DNA of 64,000 bases from Gracilariopsis chorda (GCA_003194525.1 NBIV01000112.1:1-64000), one strand, 5' to 3'; shown: positions 11,026-21,996, numbered from the stretch's first letter. The notes: generated by a model not told the origin, from the sequence alone. A program made the numbers and translations.

Positions 11026-11721
11026 CTAAAAGGCCCGTATAGTTGTCCGAGATATCTGAGTGAAATTTCTCGTTGTCACGCTCGATCTGGATATTAGTGA
11101 CATTTGTGGACCGGCCTGCTGCGGTCTGGCGATATTTCCAATGGCAGCATCACCGATTGTGGCACCCAAAGCACGCATTGTTCTTAATATCATTAAGACA
11201 CTCTCTCGACCTAAACTTCTGACGCCCCTCCAAATTCCCAATCTACATGGCATCAGTCTTGGAAATGTAGAGCTTTCGATGGAAACAGTATCTGCACAAA
11301 AGCTTCCATTAAATGCAGCTTGAGCCCTCCTCGCAATCTTCGTAGCTTCATTTAACTCAAAACAGTTAGACTTTCTTACTTCAAACTGAATGTTTGGCTT
11401 TAAATCAATCACAAACTTGTCCCACCTCTTGCCTGCACTGACATCTAGAACTGTTCGTACTAAGTTCCTAAACTCTGACAAATAAGCAGCCACAGTTGCA
11501 ATCTGCTTGCATACACGTAACTTATTACGTGGTCGACGCTTACGGGCTTCCGAAACAAATGCTCTCTGAATCGAAGCAGTAAATGCTTCCGATGTCGTTG
11601 GCGACTCATTATGTTGCAGAAGTGTATACCACCAAACTGCGGCAGTACCAGGTAGCAAATTGCATGCAAAAAAAATCTTGTTATCATCACCCAAGGTCAC
11701 ATTGTTTTTAGAAAGTTGCAC
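11026..11721 (-). pseudogene. E2 gag remnant
   Basis: A 231-residue open stretch with a retrotransposon Gag capsid pattern: PGTAAVWWYTL, then LLQHNESPTTSEAFTASIQRAF, then RNKLRVCKQIATVAAYLSEFRNLVRTV. After about residue 150 the frame is lost; in a neighbouring frame Cys-rich fragments of the zinc knuckle can be seen. The N-terminal part towards the LTR (11722-11929) is also out of frame. It once built the particle of E2 and is now dead. Confidence 0.75.
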
Positions 11722-11929
11722 TAGGGTAAAGTACTGTTGAATTTTGTAAATCTATGTAGTAACTACAAGAAAACCCCTTTCACCTGAAAAGGATTCCAAT
11801 TTGTTTGGTTTGAGGTTGATCGTCACAGACGGATTTTCTGGCGCAGGGGTGTTGCTAATAGCTTCCATCAATCAGCTGTAGATAACGTTTCCTTGTACAG
11901 CGAGGCTACCACTTTCGTAACCTTTTACA

Positions 11930-12281
11930 TGATTGTACGATACCTCTTTTCCACGGGACGAGACATAGCCCTGCAGAGCCCTACTTGAAGGGGTGAGGTC
12001 GAGCGTCGGCAAAATTCAGCTGCCTCTGCGTGCTCTTTTGCGTGTCAGCTCTCCTCCAAAATTGCAGGAGGAGAGTTGTGTACCTATCACTCTAAGATTA
12101 ATGACCATTGTACAGTACAGCGGTCATAAACGTCCTTTCTCGAAAGGTTCCGGGTGGGAGAGTTCACCAATAATATCAGAAAACCTCTTTCTGATGTGCT
12201 ATTGCGTAATTCGTCATCATTCAATCCACTTGCTGTGAGATCTTGCTTAAAGCGAAGTGCTTTGTAAGAAATTGTTTTCCA
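11930..12281 (-). repeat. 5' LTR of E2 (degenerate)
   Basis: Partner of 7255-7603, beginning TGATTGTACGATACC on the plus strand and sharing most of its length, with a deletion in the TATATATAGCG stretch seen in the left copy. It is the 5' LTR because all coding pieces read leftwards from it. Confidence 0.8.
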
Positions 12282-13342
12282 CCTACGGGGACTGTACGAA
12301 ATACAGCAGTACGGACCAAACTGCTCGAGAATCCGAGGTTTTGGTTATCCGACATGCTTGAGCTACTGTAACGTGTCTTTTGCATATGAAAATTGACCGA
12401 TGACGTAATTTCAACATATTCCAAATCGAGAATCAGTGCCTGCTAGCACCCTTAGATAAGAGAGTGCCTCTTTTTAAGGTTGACGACTTCCGAAAGGAAA
12501 GAAGGGAGTCCCATTTGGCTGCTTTTTATTGTGTGTCGAGGCCATCGCCTCTAAAGGGAATCTTCATAGCCATGACTGGCAGATGCCTAAATTACATTCT
12601 GTAGGCATTTCAATCTTTGCCCTGGTTGCGTTCGACGATTTAAGACAATTTTGTAGCTAAATAAGGCATCAACTCACCTTGTGCAGTAGATAGTACTTTC
12701 TGCTAGGTCACAAGCGCGTAGCTAACAACTGCATCGCTAGCTAATGTGCGGCTGACAACTGCGTGGGTAGCAAATGCGTGGCCGGCAACTGCGTGGGTTG
12801 CACTTACTCGTATGCCACGCTTGGCAATGAAGCTATCGTTCTTGCCGAGGTCGACTGTCAATCGACTCGGCAGATGGCGCTCATAAAAGGCTTTCTACGT
12901 TCTTTAAAGGTAACTCACAATGCAGGAAACGGCAATTAAGGTGCCCGTTTCACTTGCAGCGCTCTTGTATTTAAATCCAGCTCTAATCTTTCTACACTAC
13001 ATTCGTGTTTCGGTTCCACTGGGCGCCCGAAGTCCGTCTTTCTGTCATCCACGCAGACAGCTCTCATAGATTGTCTTCTCTGAAACTGTGGTGGACGACC
13101 AACACTGGACAACCGACGGCGAAAGATTCTGCAGCGGCTTTGGTGGTGCACAGCATGACACAACCAAGAGACGATTGCAAGTTGCGTACTGAAACCCAAA
13201 TTTTTAGTGTCATCTGTGTGCAGGAAGCGAAGGCATGCTATGATTTAGAGCAAAGATAAATTTTTTGTAATTACTGCTTTCTGTGGAACAGGTGCAATGC
13301 TATCGATTGCCAGCGATTGCGACCTAGATTTCTTATATAATA
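12282..13342. other. Unassigned stretch between E2 and E3
   Basis: No supported gene. It holds the 30-bp tandem repeat described separately and short overlapping ORFs on both strands around 12936-13259 that I do not recognise. Confidence 0.5.
12718..12807. repeat. 30-bp tandem repeat, three units
   Basis: Three head-to-tail imperfect units of exactly 30 bp (12718, 12748, 12778), each built around a core of the form GGC-AACTGCGTGGGT. Units 2 and 3 are closer to each other than to unit 1. No reading frame spans it. Confidence 0.8.
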
Positions 13343-13364
13343 GAGTTGGCCGCAAAGTACAGCG
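13343..13364 (+). repeat. Left terminal inverted repeat of E3
   Basis: GAGTTGGCCGCAAAGTACAG plus CG, 22 bp, an exact reverse complement of 16508-16529. It is preceded by TAATA (13338-13342). Confidence 0.92.
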
Positions 13365-13625
13365 AGTCCCGTGTTTTTCCCGAATTTTGAATGATTTGTC
13401 TTTTTTTGGTCGCCGGAAACCGCGAGTTTTGGCAAACTCACAAACGCACCGAAACTGGGGTTCTCGTGAGTTTGTCCAAACTCGCTGTTGTCAATTCGAG
13501 GGAAGACTTGAACCGTGCGGCTATCATCAACACACCCAGATCCTGCATACCACAATTCAAACCCCAACATCATCTGAGCCACTGTTTCTGCTCTCGCACT
13601 TCCATTATGGCAGAAAACGCACCTC

Positions 13626-14417
13626 ATGCCCCCACAAATCTCGCCCGCTGCCCCTCCATCCAGCCCACCCGGCTCGCCGCGTTATGGCAAACTTGCTATC
13701 ACTGCTACAAATTCCCCGAGTTTTCCGGCGCTAGAGACTCGTCACGGTCGCGCTCTTGGTCCTCCCGCTGATGTCGCGCCAAGAGTTTCAACGCTTGCGC
13801 CTGTACTTGGGCACATTGCACCTGACGCGGTGCAATCTCTTGAATTGGCTACGACTAGTACTGTTCCCCCGCAGTTGTGTTTTTCTCCAACTGCACTCGT
13901 TTCAAGAGTTCCTGAAGTTTTAGTCTCATCTCCGGTGGCGTCTACGGAGGTGTTGGAGGAAGGATCCACCTCATCTCTGGACAACCAACGCAAGCGGAAG
14001 CAAAAAAAGCAGGGTAACGATTCCGGGTGTAAAAGAGTTTGTGCTGTCGGCGCAGACGCTCTCGTGGCTATGGTTGAAAGCTATTCTGCACATTTTGCTA
14101 AGTACTGCGTTGGACGTAAGAAGGTGGTGCAGAAAGTACCAGCTCGGGTATGGAAGCAGGTGTACCAAGACTACATTGACGACAAAAAGGAGCAAGCGAG
14201 AGCCGCTGGCATGGTGTTTGACCTGGGAAAGCTTCCGCAAGAACGAACGCTTCAAGATGCTTTGCGCGGTGCCTTGCAGGGCATTGAGACTGGCGTTGCA
14301 GACTGCAGTTTGAAGGGGATAGACGAGGCTACCCCGCAGAACGTGGATTTGTTGACGAAGCTAAAGCAGACTGACACCTTTTATAGGAGAAAGATGTCTG
14401 GCTTCCGCGAAAGTTAG
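13626..14417 (+). pseudogene. E3 accessory ORF, N-terminal part
   Basis: A 263-residue ORF: a Pro/Ser-rich, low-complexity N-terminus (to about residue 115), a basic patch QRKRKQKKQ that could be a nuclear signal, then a helical domain with ARVWKQVYQDYIDDKKEQARA. It stops at 14415-14417 (TAG). Reading one base over, the protein appears to go on as KLATGVVAAAVFGSGKG, so the stop follows a frameshift. PIF/Harbinger elements usually carry a second ORF with a Myb/SANT-like DNA-binding domain that helps the transposase; the position fits, but I cannot confirm the fold. No start is certain; the Met at 13626 is the first in frame. Confidence 0.55.
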
Positions 14418-14511
14418 CTACAGGAGTAGTGGCCGCTGCTGTCTTTGGCAGTGGAAAAGGCCTGTTGGAACGACCAGTGGCACCACTGAAGCCGCGTCCT
14501 CTTCGGTTTCG

Positions 14512-14802
14512 GTGCCCTCTACGAAGAAGGAACTTTTGCGCTCAGCTGTGGAGTCAATGGATAGGATGACGGCAGTTGTGGAGACTGGGTCTAAGGATCT
14601 CACACAGGCCGTTATATATCAGAATGCGGTCTATGCGAAGGACATGCAGGGAAAGGAGGCTTTAAGGAAGGGTCAATTGCAGTCATTGAAAGCTGCAGAC
14701 GCTCAGCAATCCCTCGATATGCTTGTAGTTCTGAAGAACCAAGGGGTTATTTCGGAAGAGGAATTAAAGAAGCGTGCAAAGGTGTTGGCTCATCTGCAGT
14801 AG
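14512..14802 (+). pseudogene. E3 accessory ORF, C-terminal part
   Basis: A 96-residue open stretch in a third frame relative to 13626, with a helical, probably coiled-coil sequence (KKELLRSAVESMDRM, then GVISEEELKKRAKVLAHLQ). Two one-base shifts, near 14410 and near 14480, would be needed to join it to the N-terminal part, so the gene is broken. It ends 26 bases before the end of the convergent transposase gene. Confidence 0.55.
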
Positions 14803-14828
14803 CTCAATTACCTTCTTGTCCAAGTTCT

Positions 14829-15350
14829 TCAAAGTGCGTTAAAGTCCATTCGGCTCCGGTGAATAAAGTTCGTCAGGATTGCAGAGGAATTGAATAATAC
14901 TGCAAATGTTCTCCGCCTATTTGGACAAGTTATGATAAAGGGACGGAACTTTGATTTTAAACTTCCGATGCCCCACTCAACAGCAACTCGGTAGCCCGCA
15001 TGAAGCCGATTGAAAGCTCGAAGAACAGGGTCGGAATCAGCATTCGGAATTTTTCGGTTATCTATCCTTCTCAAAATGAAGTGATCGAGACCAATGTATC
15101 CGAGGTCACCCAGTAGATACTCAAAAGGGTCGGGACTAGTGTCATCAAACGTAAAATAGCTCTGCCACTTCATACACAAATGACTTGATCTTAGGATCCA
15201 TGCATCATGAAAAGAACCAGCGTACCCCGCGTCCACATAAATAAGCAGACCGTTCTGGTCGATAACCACAGTGCTGTTAAAGCAGTAGATCTTCTTTCTG
15301 CCATTAAAGTACAAGTGGTGTTCGCTACGTGACCGCCCTTTTTTTTGCAC
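14829..15350 (-). pseudogene. E3 DDE transposase, catalytic part
   Basis: A 173-residue ORF of the Harbinger-type DDE endonuclease fold (DDE_Tnp_4). Visible motifs are VDAGYAGSFHDAWILRSS, LLGDLGYIG (second catalytic Asp) and AVEWGIGSLKSKF (catalytic Glu). The first Asp (GCIGHIDGTLC) lies just upstream at about 15350-15395 in another frame, before an A-run (TTTTTTTT on the plus strand near 15338). All three catalytic residues therefore survive, but in two frames. The enzyme would cut at the 22-bp ends and reinsert the element. Confidence 0.82.
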
Positions 15351-15740
15351 AAAGTCCCATCAATATGCCCTATGCACCCCGGGAGCTCTGGAAGTCTGTT
15401 TCGTAAGGCGGCACGTCGTTGTGTATTTGGCTACGCCACTTCATGTGCTAGTAGCTCATTGATTATCATGCAGACATGTATGATATCGTTGTGCAAAGAG
15501 GTTCTGCTATAATTCCAGCTATTGATTTCCCTCCGCAACCCTGTTCCCGCCTTCAGATACATAATACAGGAGAGGACCCTCTCGGAAGGATTTAACTTCG
15601 TCGGTCGCCCTGGCAGCAATCGCTCTTCTTCATGCCTTTTCCGTAGGGCAATAGTCGGACAAACCAGCGAGCTCAGGGCCTCGAACTCAGTTTGGTAGAA
15701 GCCCGTGATGTGCTTAAATAACGAAATATGTCCTGTTCAT
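15351..15740 (-). pseudogene. E3 DDE transposase, N-terminal part
   Basis: Reading the minus strand from about 15720 gives HITGFYQTEFEALSSLVCP, then LLPGRPTKLNPSERVLSCIM, the helix-turn-helix-like N-terminal region typical of Harbinger transposases, to a stop at 15431 (after LLAHEVA). Downstream, a different frame gives LPELPGCIGHIDGT with the first catalytic Asp. So a frame break lies between about 15430 and 15395. Confidence 0.72.
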
Positions 15741-16507
15741 AGTAGCCTGAGACGTTCTATCTTCGGTGCGATGTTGTTGACTGAGTGCTCACTTTCCCTC
15801 TACTCATTCTCTAGCTCCTTCATTATGAGAAGTCCCAGTTTCAAGGCATAAACTGCCCCTCTAAAAGTCATTAGAGCACTCTGTGCAATAGGTACTAGTG
15901 TTCCCCACGGACTTTCCTCCTCTTTTTCATTAGCCAGCTCCATCGTCACGAAAGGAGGCCCAACTGCGATGGTGAATGCAGCAGCAACCCAAACTTCTGC
16001 AGCGCCAGCAGAGCTAGAGTGGTCAGCGACGGCGGTGCGCGAGCGTGAGGGGCAGCGGCGGAGCTCAAATTCGCGGGGTAGACAGGCGGGGGCAGAATTC
16101 GAGCATCGAAAACAGCGACTGAATGTAGGTCTGGTGGTGGCGGCAGTAGTTTACGGGGTAGTTCCGGAGGTTGTCACGGCCCCAGTGGCAGGCAAGGGGA
16201 CCTCAACCCTGGAAGCGCGAGTGCGGGTGGCGGCGGCGGTCGCAGCAGGAGACTAAGGGCCGGCAGTTCGAGCAGCGCAAGTGTGGGCAGAGGCGGCGGT
16301 TGTTCGACAAGGCGCAAGGTTGGCAGGTGCGGCGGATAATAGCGTCACTAAGTAGGAACGGCGGTGGCAGCGGCAGGCCAAGAGGCGTAGTGGATCCCGA
16401 GCTCCTGAAGCGCACAGCACAGAAACTCGCCGTCGTTGTTCCAGGATTTTCAACACCAACTCACCTCTTTATGGACACGAGTTTGGTCCAAGAAAATTAT
16501 CAAAACA

Positions 16508-16529
16508 CGCTGTACTTTGCGGCCAACTC
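16508..16529 (-). repeat. Right terminal inverted repeat of E3
   Basis: Exact reverse complement of 13343-13364, followed by TAATA (16530-16534). Confidence 0.92.
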
Positions 16530-16534
16530 TAATA

Positions 16535-16943
16535 AATTCTTTGCTTCGCAGCCTTGTTTTTCAATCAACAATACAATCGTTAAGTCAATCGCAATCAGAA
16601 AATCTGGTTATACACCTTCTCCCCATTGCAATTTCGTACAGATCTTACTCTTAGCAATTCTATAAACATAAGGTTACAAATCTTCACTTAACTACAGCGT
16701 CAATAAAATTCTACAAGCATAAGAAAGGTGAAATCGCTTCCAGTATAATACAAGAATAGCTTTGTCTCCTCTCTTTTATATGCAGAGAGAAGAAATATAG
16801 TTTGCTTTGGCTCCGAGAGTAGTTATTTTGCTTTCATTACGTCCGCAATACCCTTTCTGTAACACATAAGACAGTACACAAGCCAACTAACCACAGATCA
16901 CCGTGATCGGCTTGTAGCTTCCATGTTCACAGTCATTGGCTAG
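16535..16943. other. AT-rich gap between E3 and E4
   Basis: About 400 bases with no ORF of note and no repeat that I can see. It is the target region that received both E3 and E4. Confidence 0.5.
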
Positions 16944-17165
16944 TGTAACAATACGTTGCAGTACGCTACAGACTCCTCTCCTGTTACGTTAGAGTTTGTG
17001 ATCGTTATCTATCTACTTACAACGATAGGATAGAAGATATAGATCGTTACCTTTATGTAGAGAAGCTACCACTACATAAAGGCTTGAACAGCTGATTCTG
17101 GCAGAGCTCGGCCAGACACCAGCCACAAGCACATTCTACACCTTCGTATTTGCTCTTGTGTTACA
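16944..17165 (+). repeat. 5' LTR of E4
   Basis: 222 bp, TGTAACAATACG to TTGTGTTACA, with a short inverted TGTAAC/GTTACA at the ends. Preceded by GCTAG. Confidence 0.95.
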
Positions 17166-17167
17166 TT

Positions 17168-17175
17168 TGGTAGCA
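17168..17175 (+). promoter_or_regulatory. Primer-binding site of E4, initiator tRNA-Met-like
   Basis: TGGTAGCA begins two bases after the LTR. Eight bases are complementary to the 3' end UGCUACCA of eukaryotic initiator tRNA-Met (U72, A73). A similarly short initiator-Met site is used by yeast Ty3. Pairing beyond eight bases cannot be judged without the host tRNA. Confidence 0.6.
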
Positions 17176-17229
17176 TCTTTTTGAAGTTCCCACCGGTCGG
17201 AAATCGCTCAGTCTCGCTCAGTTTACGCA

Positions 17230-18516
17230 ATGCCGTTGGCCTCAGAAAGCTTAATAGCCACTCGATCGAAAGCAGCCAAGCTTACGAGGTCTAAATCAGG
17301 TGGAGCTTCGTCGTCAATGCAGCCGGCGTCTATTTCGCTTGCTAAGAATGCCGCGTCTTCTTCAGCTCGCTCAACACAAATCGCCAACGATGAGCAGCCC
17401 AGTGCTCTCTCCGAAGTTCGTTCACTCCCGCCAGTGACAAACCCAGACGACTTCGCAAGAGCGACAAGTGGGCCCGTGTTGTTGCAAATGCTTGAAACAC
17501 AACAAGCGGCCATCGAAGCACTCAGGTCACAATTGTCCGCACTACGCGCAAGTGACAATACCCATTCAAGTTCGGTGCCAGCTATAGTGCAGGAAAAGGG
17601 AGCGCCACCAGATGCAAGAATTGCACAGCATGACCCATTGCACTTGCACTCTACGTTTTAGGAACAGTCAAAACCGAACCAGACGCCGTTGCAAGTCCTC
17701 AAATCGTCCAACTTTCTTCTCTACTGTGGCAAAGACCATGAACGAAACTCAACGAAGGTTAGGTCATTCATTTCAAGCATTCGCAAAGTGACCAATCTTT
17801 GTCGAGGACTTACCGCACGAGAAGAGGTTGATATCGCCGTCTGCCTCCTGCGTGATCACGCCGATCTTTGGTACAATCGTGTAACTCTAACTGGAGAGCA
17901 CTTTGCATTTCTTGAACAGCTACAAGCCGCCATGATCCAGGAGTTTGTCCCTGCAAACGAACACGCAAACGCTCGGCTCTCGCTAATCAAACTGCGAATG
18001 AACGGGCCACTTGAACCCCATATCTCGAAGTTACGCGAGCTCACCGATATTTGCGCAACGCCGATCAGTGAAGCCTTTACGTATTTCCAACTCAGTTTGC
18101 CAACCCTGTTTCGCAAGAAGCTGTCTGAGCGGTACCCGTCTGGACAGCCGCCATCCATGTCGGAAGTGTTCAACTTTGTCCGCGCAGTGTACATCTCTGA
18201 GCTTTGGGACGATTCTGGGAAACATTCCCAACCTTCAAGACGGCAGAGATCGCACGCAAAGGACGTCAATCGCTCGCATCGTCCAGCCCGCCGTAGCACG
18301 AAACCGCTAAGTGCTGTGGCAATCAACAAAGATCCAGACGACGAAACGTGGGGTCCAGCCGATTTCCAGAACCATCTTGAGCTTGACACATACCGTAGCC
18401 ACGACCGCTGTATGAAATGTGGAAAGAAACCCTGGAGTGATCCGAAGCATCCTTGTCGTATGACAGTTACTACTGCTTCCGCACAGAAGCCGTTGAAGAA
18501 CAAACCAAAAAACTAA
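17230..18516 (+). pseudogene. gag: E4 Gag (one internal amber stop)
   Basis: One reading frame from ATG 17230 to TAA 18514-18516, interrupted only by TAG at 17659-17661. The N-terminal 143 residues are Ser/Ala-rich with a helical stretch (LLQMLETQQAAIEALRSQLSALRA, about residues 80-115). After the stop comes the capsid region (LLYCGKDHERNSTKVRSFISSI, then VCLLRDHADLWYN, then LIKLRMNGPLEPHISKLREL) and a Cys/His cluster CMKCGKKPWSDPKHPC, a variant zinc knuckle. The single amber and otherwise clean frame suggest recent inactivation. The gag stop is directly preceded by a slippery heptamer. Confidence 0.88.
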
Positions 18517-21500
18517 CCACGCCGCACGCCAGTGCGGCTCGTTCAGTTCGTGTTGACACCCTTCCTTGCCTTTCCGCAGTCAATGCGCACTACTCCGAGG
18601 ACATAATATACCACGCATATGGCAACGGTGTCCGTGTTGCGTTCCACGTGGACCCCGGCGCTTCGCACGCATTTATGTCCCCGGCTGCCGCAAAACGATG
18701 CGGACTCCGACTCCATTCTTCTGCATGCGGTCACGCGCAACTTGGCGATCACAACTTGATTCTTGTGTTGCATGAAACTTCAGCCAAAGTGGACCTGCAA
18801 GAAACTTCCGCCACAGTATCTGTCTTTGTCATCGAGATGAACGAAGAGCATGACGGTGCTCCTCTCATGACAGTAGGACGTGAATGGTTGGGCGTACTCA
18901 ACCCGCACGTAGACTGGAAGACACACACAATGACCATCAAGCGCGCAGATGGTTCAACGGCTACAGTGTATCCTCGTCACAATACCGCGGAGTCAGCCCG
19001 ACCAAAGCCTCCCACGATGAAAACAATCTCCTTTAAAGGACTGCTCAAGCTCGTCAAGCAACGAGATTTTGAGTTGTATGCACTGCGGTTACAACATCCT
19101 TCAACCGCTGTTGACTGTCATCCGGAATTGGCAGCCATCGTTGACACATTCCGCGATGTCTTCAAGGAAGAGCTTCCGTACGAGCTTCCCCCACGCCGGG
19201 AACAGGACTTTGAGATAAATCTCAAACAGGATCAGCCACCGCCAGTTCGTCTAGTCATCCGATTGTCCAATGAAGAACTTCAGCTGCTTCGCAACACCTT
19301 GGATGAGCTCCTCCGCAAAGGGCTCATTCGACCCTCTTCCTCCCCGTTTGGTGCACCGGTGTTTTTTGTCAGGAAGAAGAGTGGTCAGCTACGAATGGTA
19401 TGCGACTATCGCGCTCTCAATCGAATTACCATACCTGATTCCACCCCATTACCCCTCATCGACGAGGCTCTGGATCATGTTGCCGGCGCGAAAGTGTTCT
19501 CCCAGATCGACTTAGTAGGTGCGTATCATTAGATGCGCATTCGTGACGAAGATTGTCACAAGACAGCCATCCGAACCCGCTTCGGATCGTTCGAATGGAA
19601 GGTCCTATGCTTTGGACTAATGAATGCTCCAGCCGCCTTCTCGAGGCTGATTGCATCAGCACTGAAGGACCTAAATGGAAAATGTCTGGTTCTGTATATT
19701 GATGACATATTCGTATACAGCAAATCGATAACAGAACACAAAAAGCATCTACGAAAGGTGTTCGTGGCTTTACGTAAGCACAAACTATACGCAAAGCTCA
19801 GCAAATGCGCTTTTGGTGTGAAGGAAGTAGATTTTCTTGGGTTTCATGTGTCGGATAAGGGAGTATCCACCCAGGAAAGATTAACTGCGTCAGTCAGAGA
19901 CTGGACTACCCCACAGAACTTACGTTACATTCAACAGTTTGTGGGCCTCACGAACTTCTATCGCCGCTTCATTAAGGGCTATGCTCACATACTCCGGCCA
20001 CTGACGGACCTACTGCGATCACATGAGTTCAAGTGGACCGCCCAACAGGAGTCAGCATTTGATGCAATCAAGCTAGCCCTGACCACCGCTCCCGTCCTCG
20101 CCCATTATTCTCCAGACAAGACGTTGGTCTTGACAACTGACGCCTCGAAGTACGCAGTCGGGGCGACCCTCTCGCAAGACGGTCACCCCATCAAATACCT
20201 CTCCCATCGCCTCTCGGATACTGACTCGCGATGGGACACTGGAGACCAAGAACTCCTTGCTGTAATGATTGCCCTTCGTGCTTGGGCCCCATATCTACGT
20301 GGCCGACATTTCGTTTTACGCACTGACCATGACCCGATTCGATATCTGCACTCGACGCCGAAGCTTACCGGCCGGCAGTGCAGATGGCTCGACGGAATTC
20401 AGGAGTACACCTTCGACATCGAACATATTGCCGGACGGTTGAACGTTGTACCAGATGCACTCAGTCGAAGACCCGACCACGCCCCCCACCTTCGCTCCAT
20501 CGGGATACAGATCCCTATCCTCTTGGCATCAGTCCGTAATGCCTACAGTGACGATTCGTTCGCTACCGAAATGCTCCGCACGCTTCGCGACACCTCTTAC
20601 GAACCGTCGGCTCTTGTCCGACGTCATCAACGCAATTTTCGAATCGCGAATGACATGCTGCATTGGACTGGCGCAGGTTCGCTCAGATTGTATATTCTTT
20701 CAACCGATCTTCGTCATACAGTGACGCATTACTTCCATGGAATAGGACATGTACATGCCAACAAAGCCTATTATGCGGCACAGAAGTACGTATTCTGGCC
20801 TCACATGTATGAGATGATCTCCAAACACGTACGCAACTGTCGCGACTGTCAGACGAACAAGTCATCAAACCGCCTCCGGCAAGGGTTGCTACAACCTCTC
20901 CCTATCCCAAACCGTTGCTGGGAGATCGTAACCTTTGATTTCCTCACGGAAATCCCAACTTCCAGTGCCGGAAATGACGCGATCTTAGTGATGGTTGATA
21001 AGCTGTCCAAACAAGGAATTTTCGTACCGACTACGAAGACCGCCACAGCCCGAGAAACTGCTCATTTGTTCGACGTTCATCTGTTTGCTATCCACGGTGT
21101 ACCGCATACACTGGTCAGTGATCGCGATCCCAAGGTAACCTCGAACTTCTGGAAGTCCCTCGTCGAACTGTTGAACATCCGCTCCAATCTTTCTACCACT
21201 AACCATCCCCAGACTGATGGACAGTCCGAGAATATGATTAGAACGCTCTCTTCCATGCTGCGGTCGATTTTGCAGAAGAATCCGACGGAATGGAACCTGT
21301 CTCTCCCTACAGTTCAGTTTGAGTATAACGCGTCGAAACATGGTTCTACAAAGCTTGCGCCATTTGAAGTAGAGCTTGGATTCATTCCGCATACGCCTGT
21401 CACTCGTCAGCTCGAAGACTGCGGCGTTCGAGCACAGGAAGCATCGGATGTCGTTGATCACCGCAACGCGCTGCGTGCCCTGACTAGGAATCATCTCGCC

Positions 21501-21989
21501 GAAGCGGCTGCCCACCAGAAGTACTATGCAGATCAGCGCCACAGAGATGTCTCGTTCCAGACAGGCAATCTGGTTCTCCTTGAAGCCGACTCACTCTCGA
21601 TTGCGCGCAGGGCCACTTTGCCGAAAAAGTGGCAGCCTCGATATATTGGACCTTTCCGGATTGTGGATGTTCTTGGCCCCGTGACATACCGTATTGAGCT
21701 CCCCCCCGCCATGAAGCGAGCCCACGACGTCATTCATGTGTCAGAGTTGAAAGCATATCACGTTGGGAATCACGACACTCTTGATATTGTGATCAACAAC
21801 GACGGTGAAGTGGAACAAGAAGTAGCAGATGTGCTGGAAAAGCGCAAGTTTCACAGACCTGTTTTCTACCTCGTGCGATTCACCAACGACACTCCCGATG
21901 ACGCGGTTTGGCTCCCGACAACTTCACTGAAGAACTGTAAAGACGCAGTTCGAAAGTTCAATCGGAAAAGAAAGCCAATGGGTCATTGA
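18453..21989 (+). pseudogene. pol: E4 Pol: protease, RT, RNase H, integrase, chromodomain (one amber stop)
   Basis: One frame to TGA 21987-21989, interrupted only by TAG at 19530-19532, where RT motifs expect Gln (GAYH-stop-MRI). The protease has FHVDPGASHAFM (Asp-Pro-Gly in place of the usual Asp-Ser/Thr-Gly). RT has SSPFGAPVFFVRKKSG, NAPAAFSRL and catalytic LYIDDIFVYS near 19690-19715. RNase H has TTDASKYAVGATLSQ and DQELLAVMIALRAW. Integrase shows an HHCC finger (ending CRDCQTNK) and core motifs TFDFLTEIP, VSDRDPK and QSENMIRTL. The C-terminal about 50 residues (EVADVLEKRKFH, then YLVRF, then DDAVWLPTTSLKNC) form a chromodomain, which in chromoviruses guides insertion to chromatin. Made as a Gag-Pol fusion. 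Confidence 0.92.
18507..18513 (+). promoter_or_regulatory. -1 ribosomal frameshift heptamer A_AAA_AAC, E4 gag/pol
   Basis: In the gag frame the codons are CCA AAA AAC TAA, a canonical X_XXY_YYZ site touching the stop. Slipping back one base gives AAA AAA CTA ACC ACG, which is exactly the pol frame (open from 18453). This is one of the strongest known -1 sites. The downstream GC-rich sequence CGCCGCACGCCAGTGCGGC (18520-18538) can form a stem (GCCGCAC with GTGCGGC), a plausible stimulator. Confidence 0.85.
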
Positions 21990-21996
21990 CTCGTCC

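Larger units (their letters stand above)
7255..12281 (-). mobile_element. E2: old, decayed Ty3/gypsy element
   Basis: Two direct repeats of about 350 bp (7255-7603 and 11930-12281) enclose broken pieces of gag, protease, RT, RNase H and integrase, all on the minus strand in gypsy order. The repeats are clearly homologous but differ at many positions and by several indels, and no matching target duplication is obvious, so this is the oldest LTR element in the window. Every domain is broken by stops or shifts. No region could code for a complete protein. Confidence 0.85.
13343..16529. mobile_element. E3: PIF/Harbinger-type DNA transposon
   Basis: The ends carry perfect 22-bp terminal inverted repeats (13343-13364 and 16508-16529), flanked on both sides by TAATA. 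The true duplication is either TAATA or the inner AAT, since A and T can be assigned to the ends; a 3-bp duplication is normal for PIF/Harbinger. Inside are two convergent genes: a plus-strand accessory ORF (13626-14802) and a minus-strand DDE transposase (about 15740-14829). Both are frameshifted, so the copy is not autonomous, but the ends look intact enough to be moved by a transposase supplied elsewhere. The right arm (15740-16500) is GC-rich and apparently non-coding. Confidence 0.88.

Noticed and set aside
15969..16256. GC-rich ORFs (95 codons and overlapping ones to 16665) in the right arm of E3
   Set aside because: Low-complexity GGC/GCG-rich sequence open in several frames at once and running into the terminal repeat; not protein-like.
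17856..18503. 215-codon minus-strand ORF opposite E4 gag
   Set aside because: Antisense shadow of the capsid region; the sense strand has the recognisable Gag and the frameshift site.
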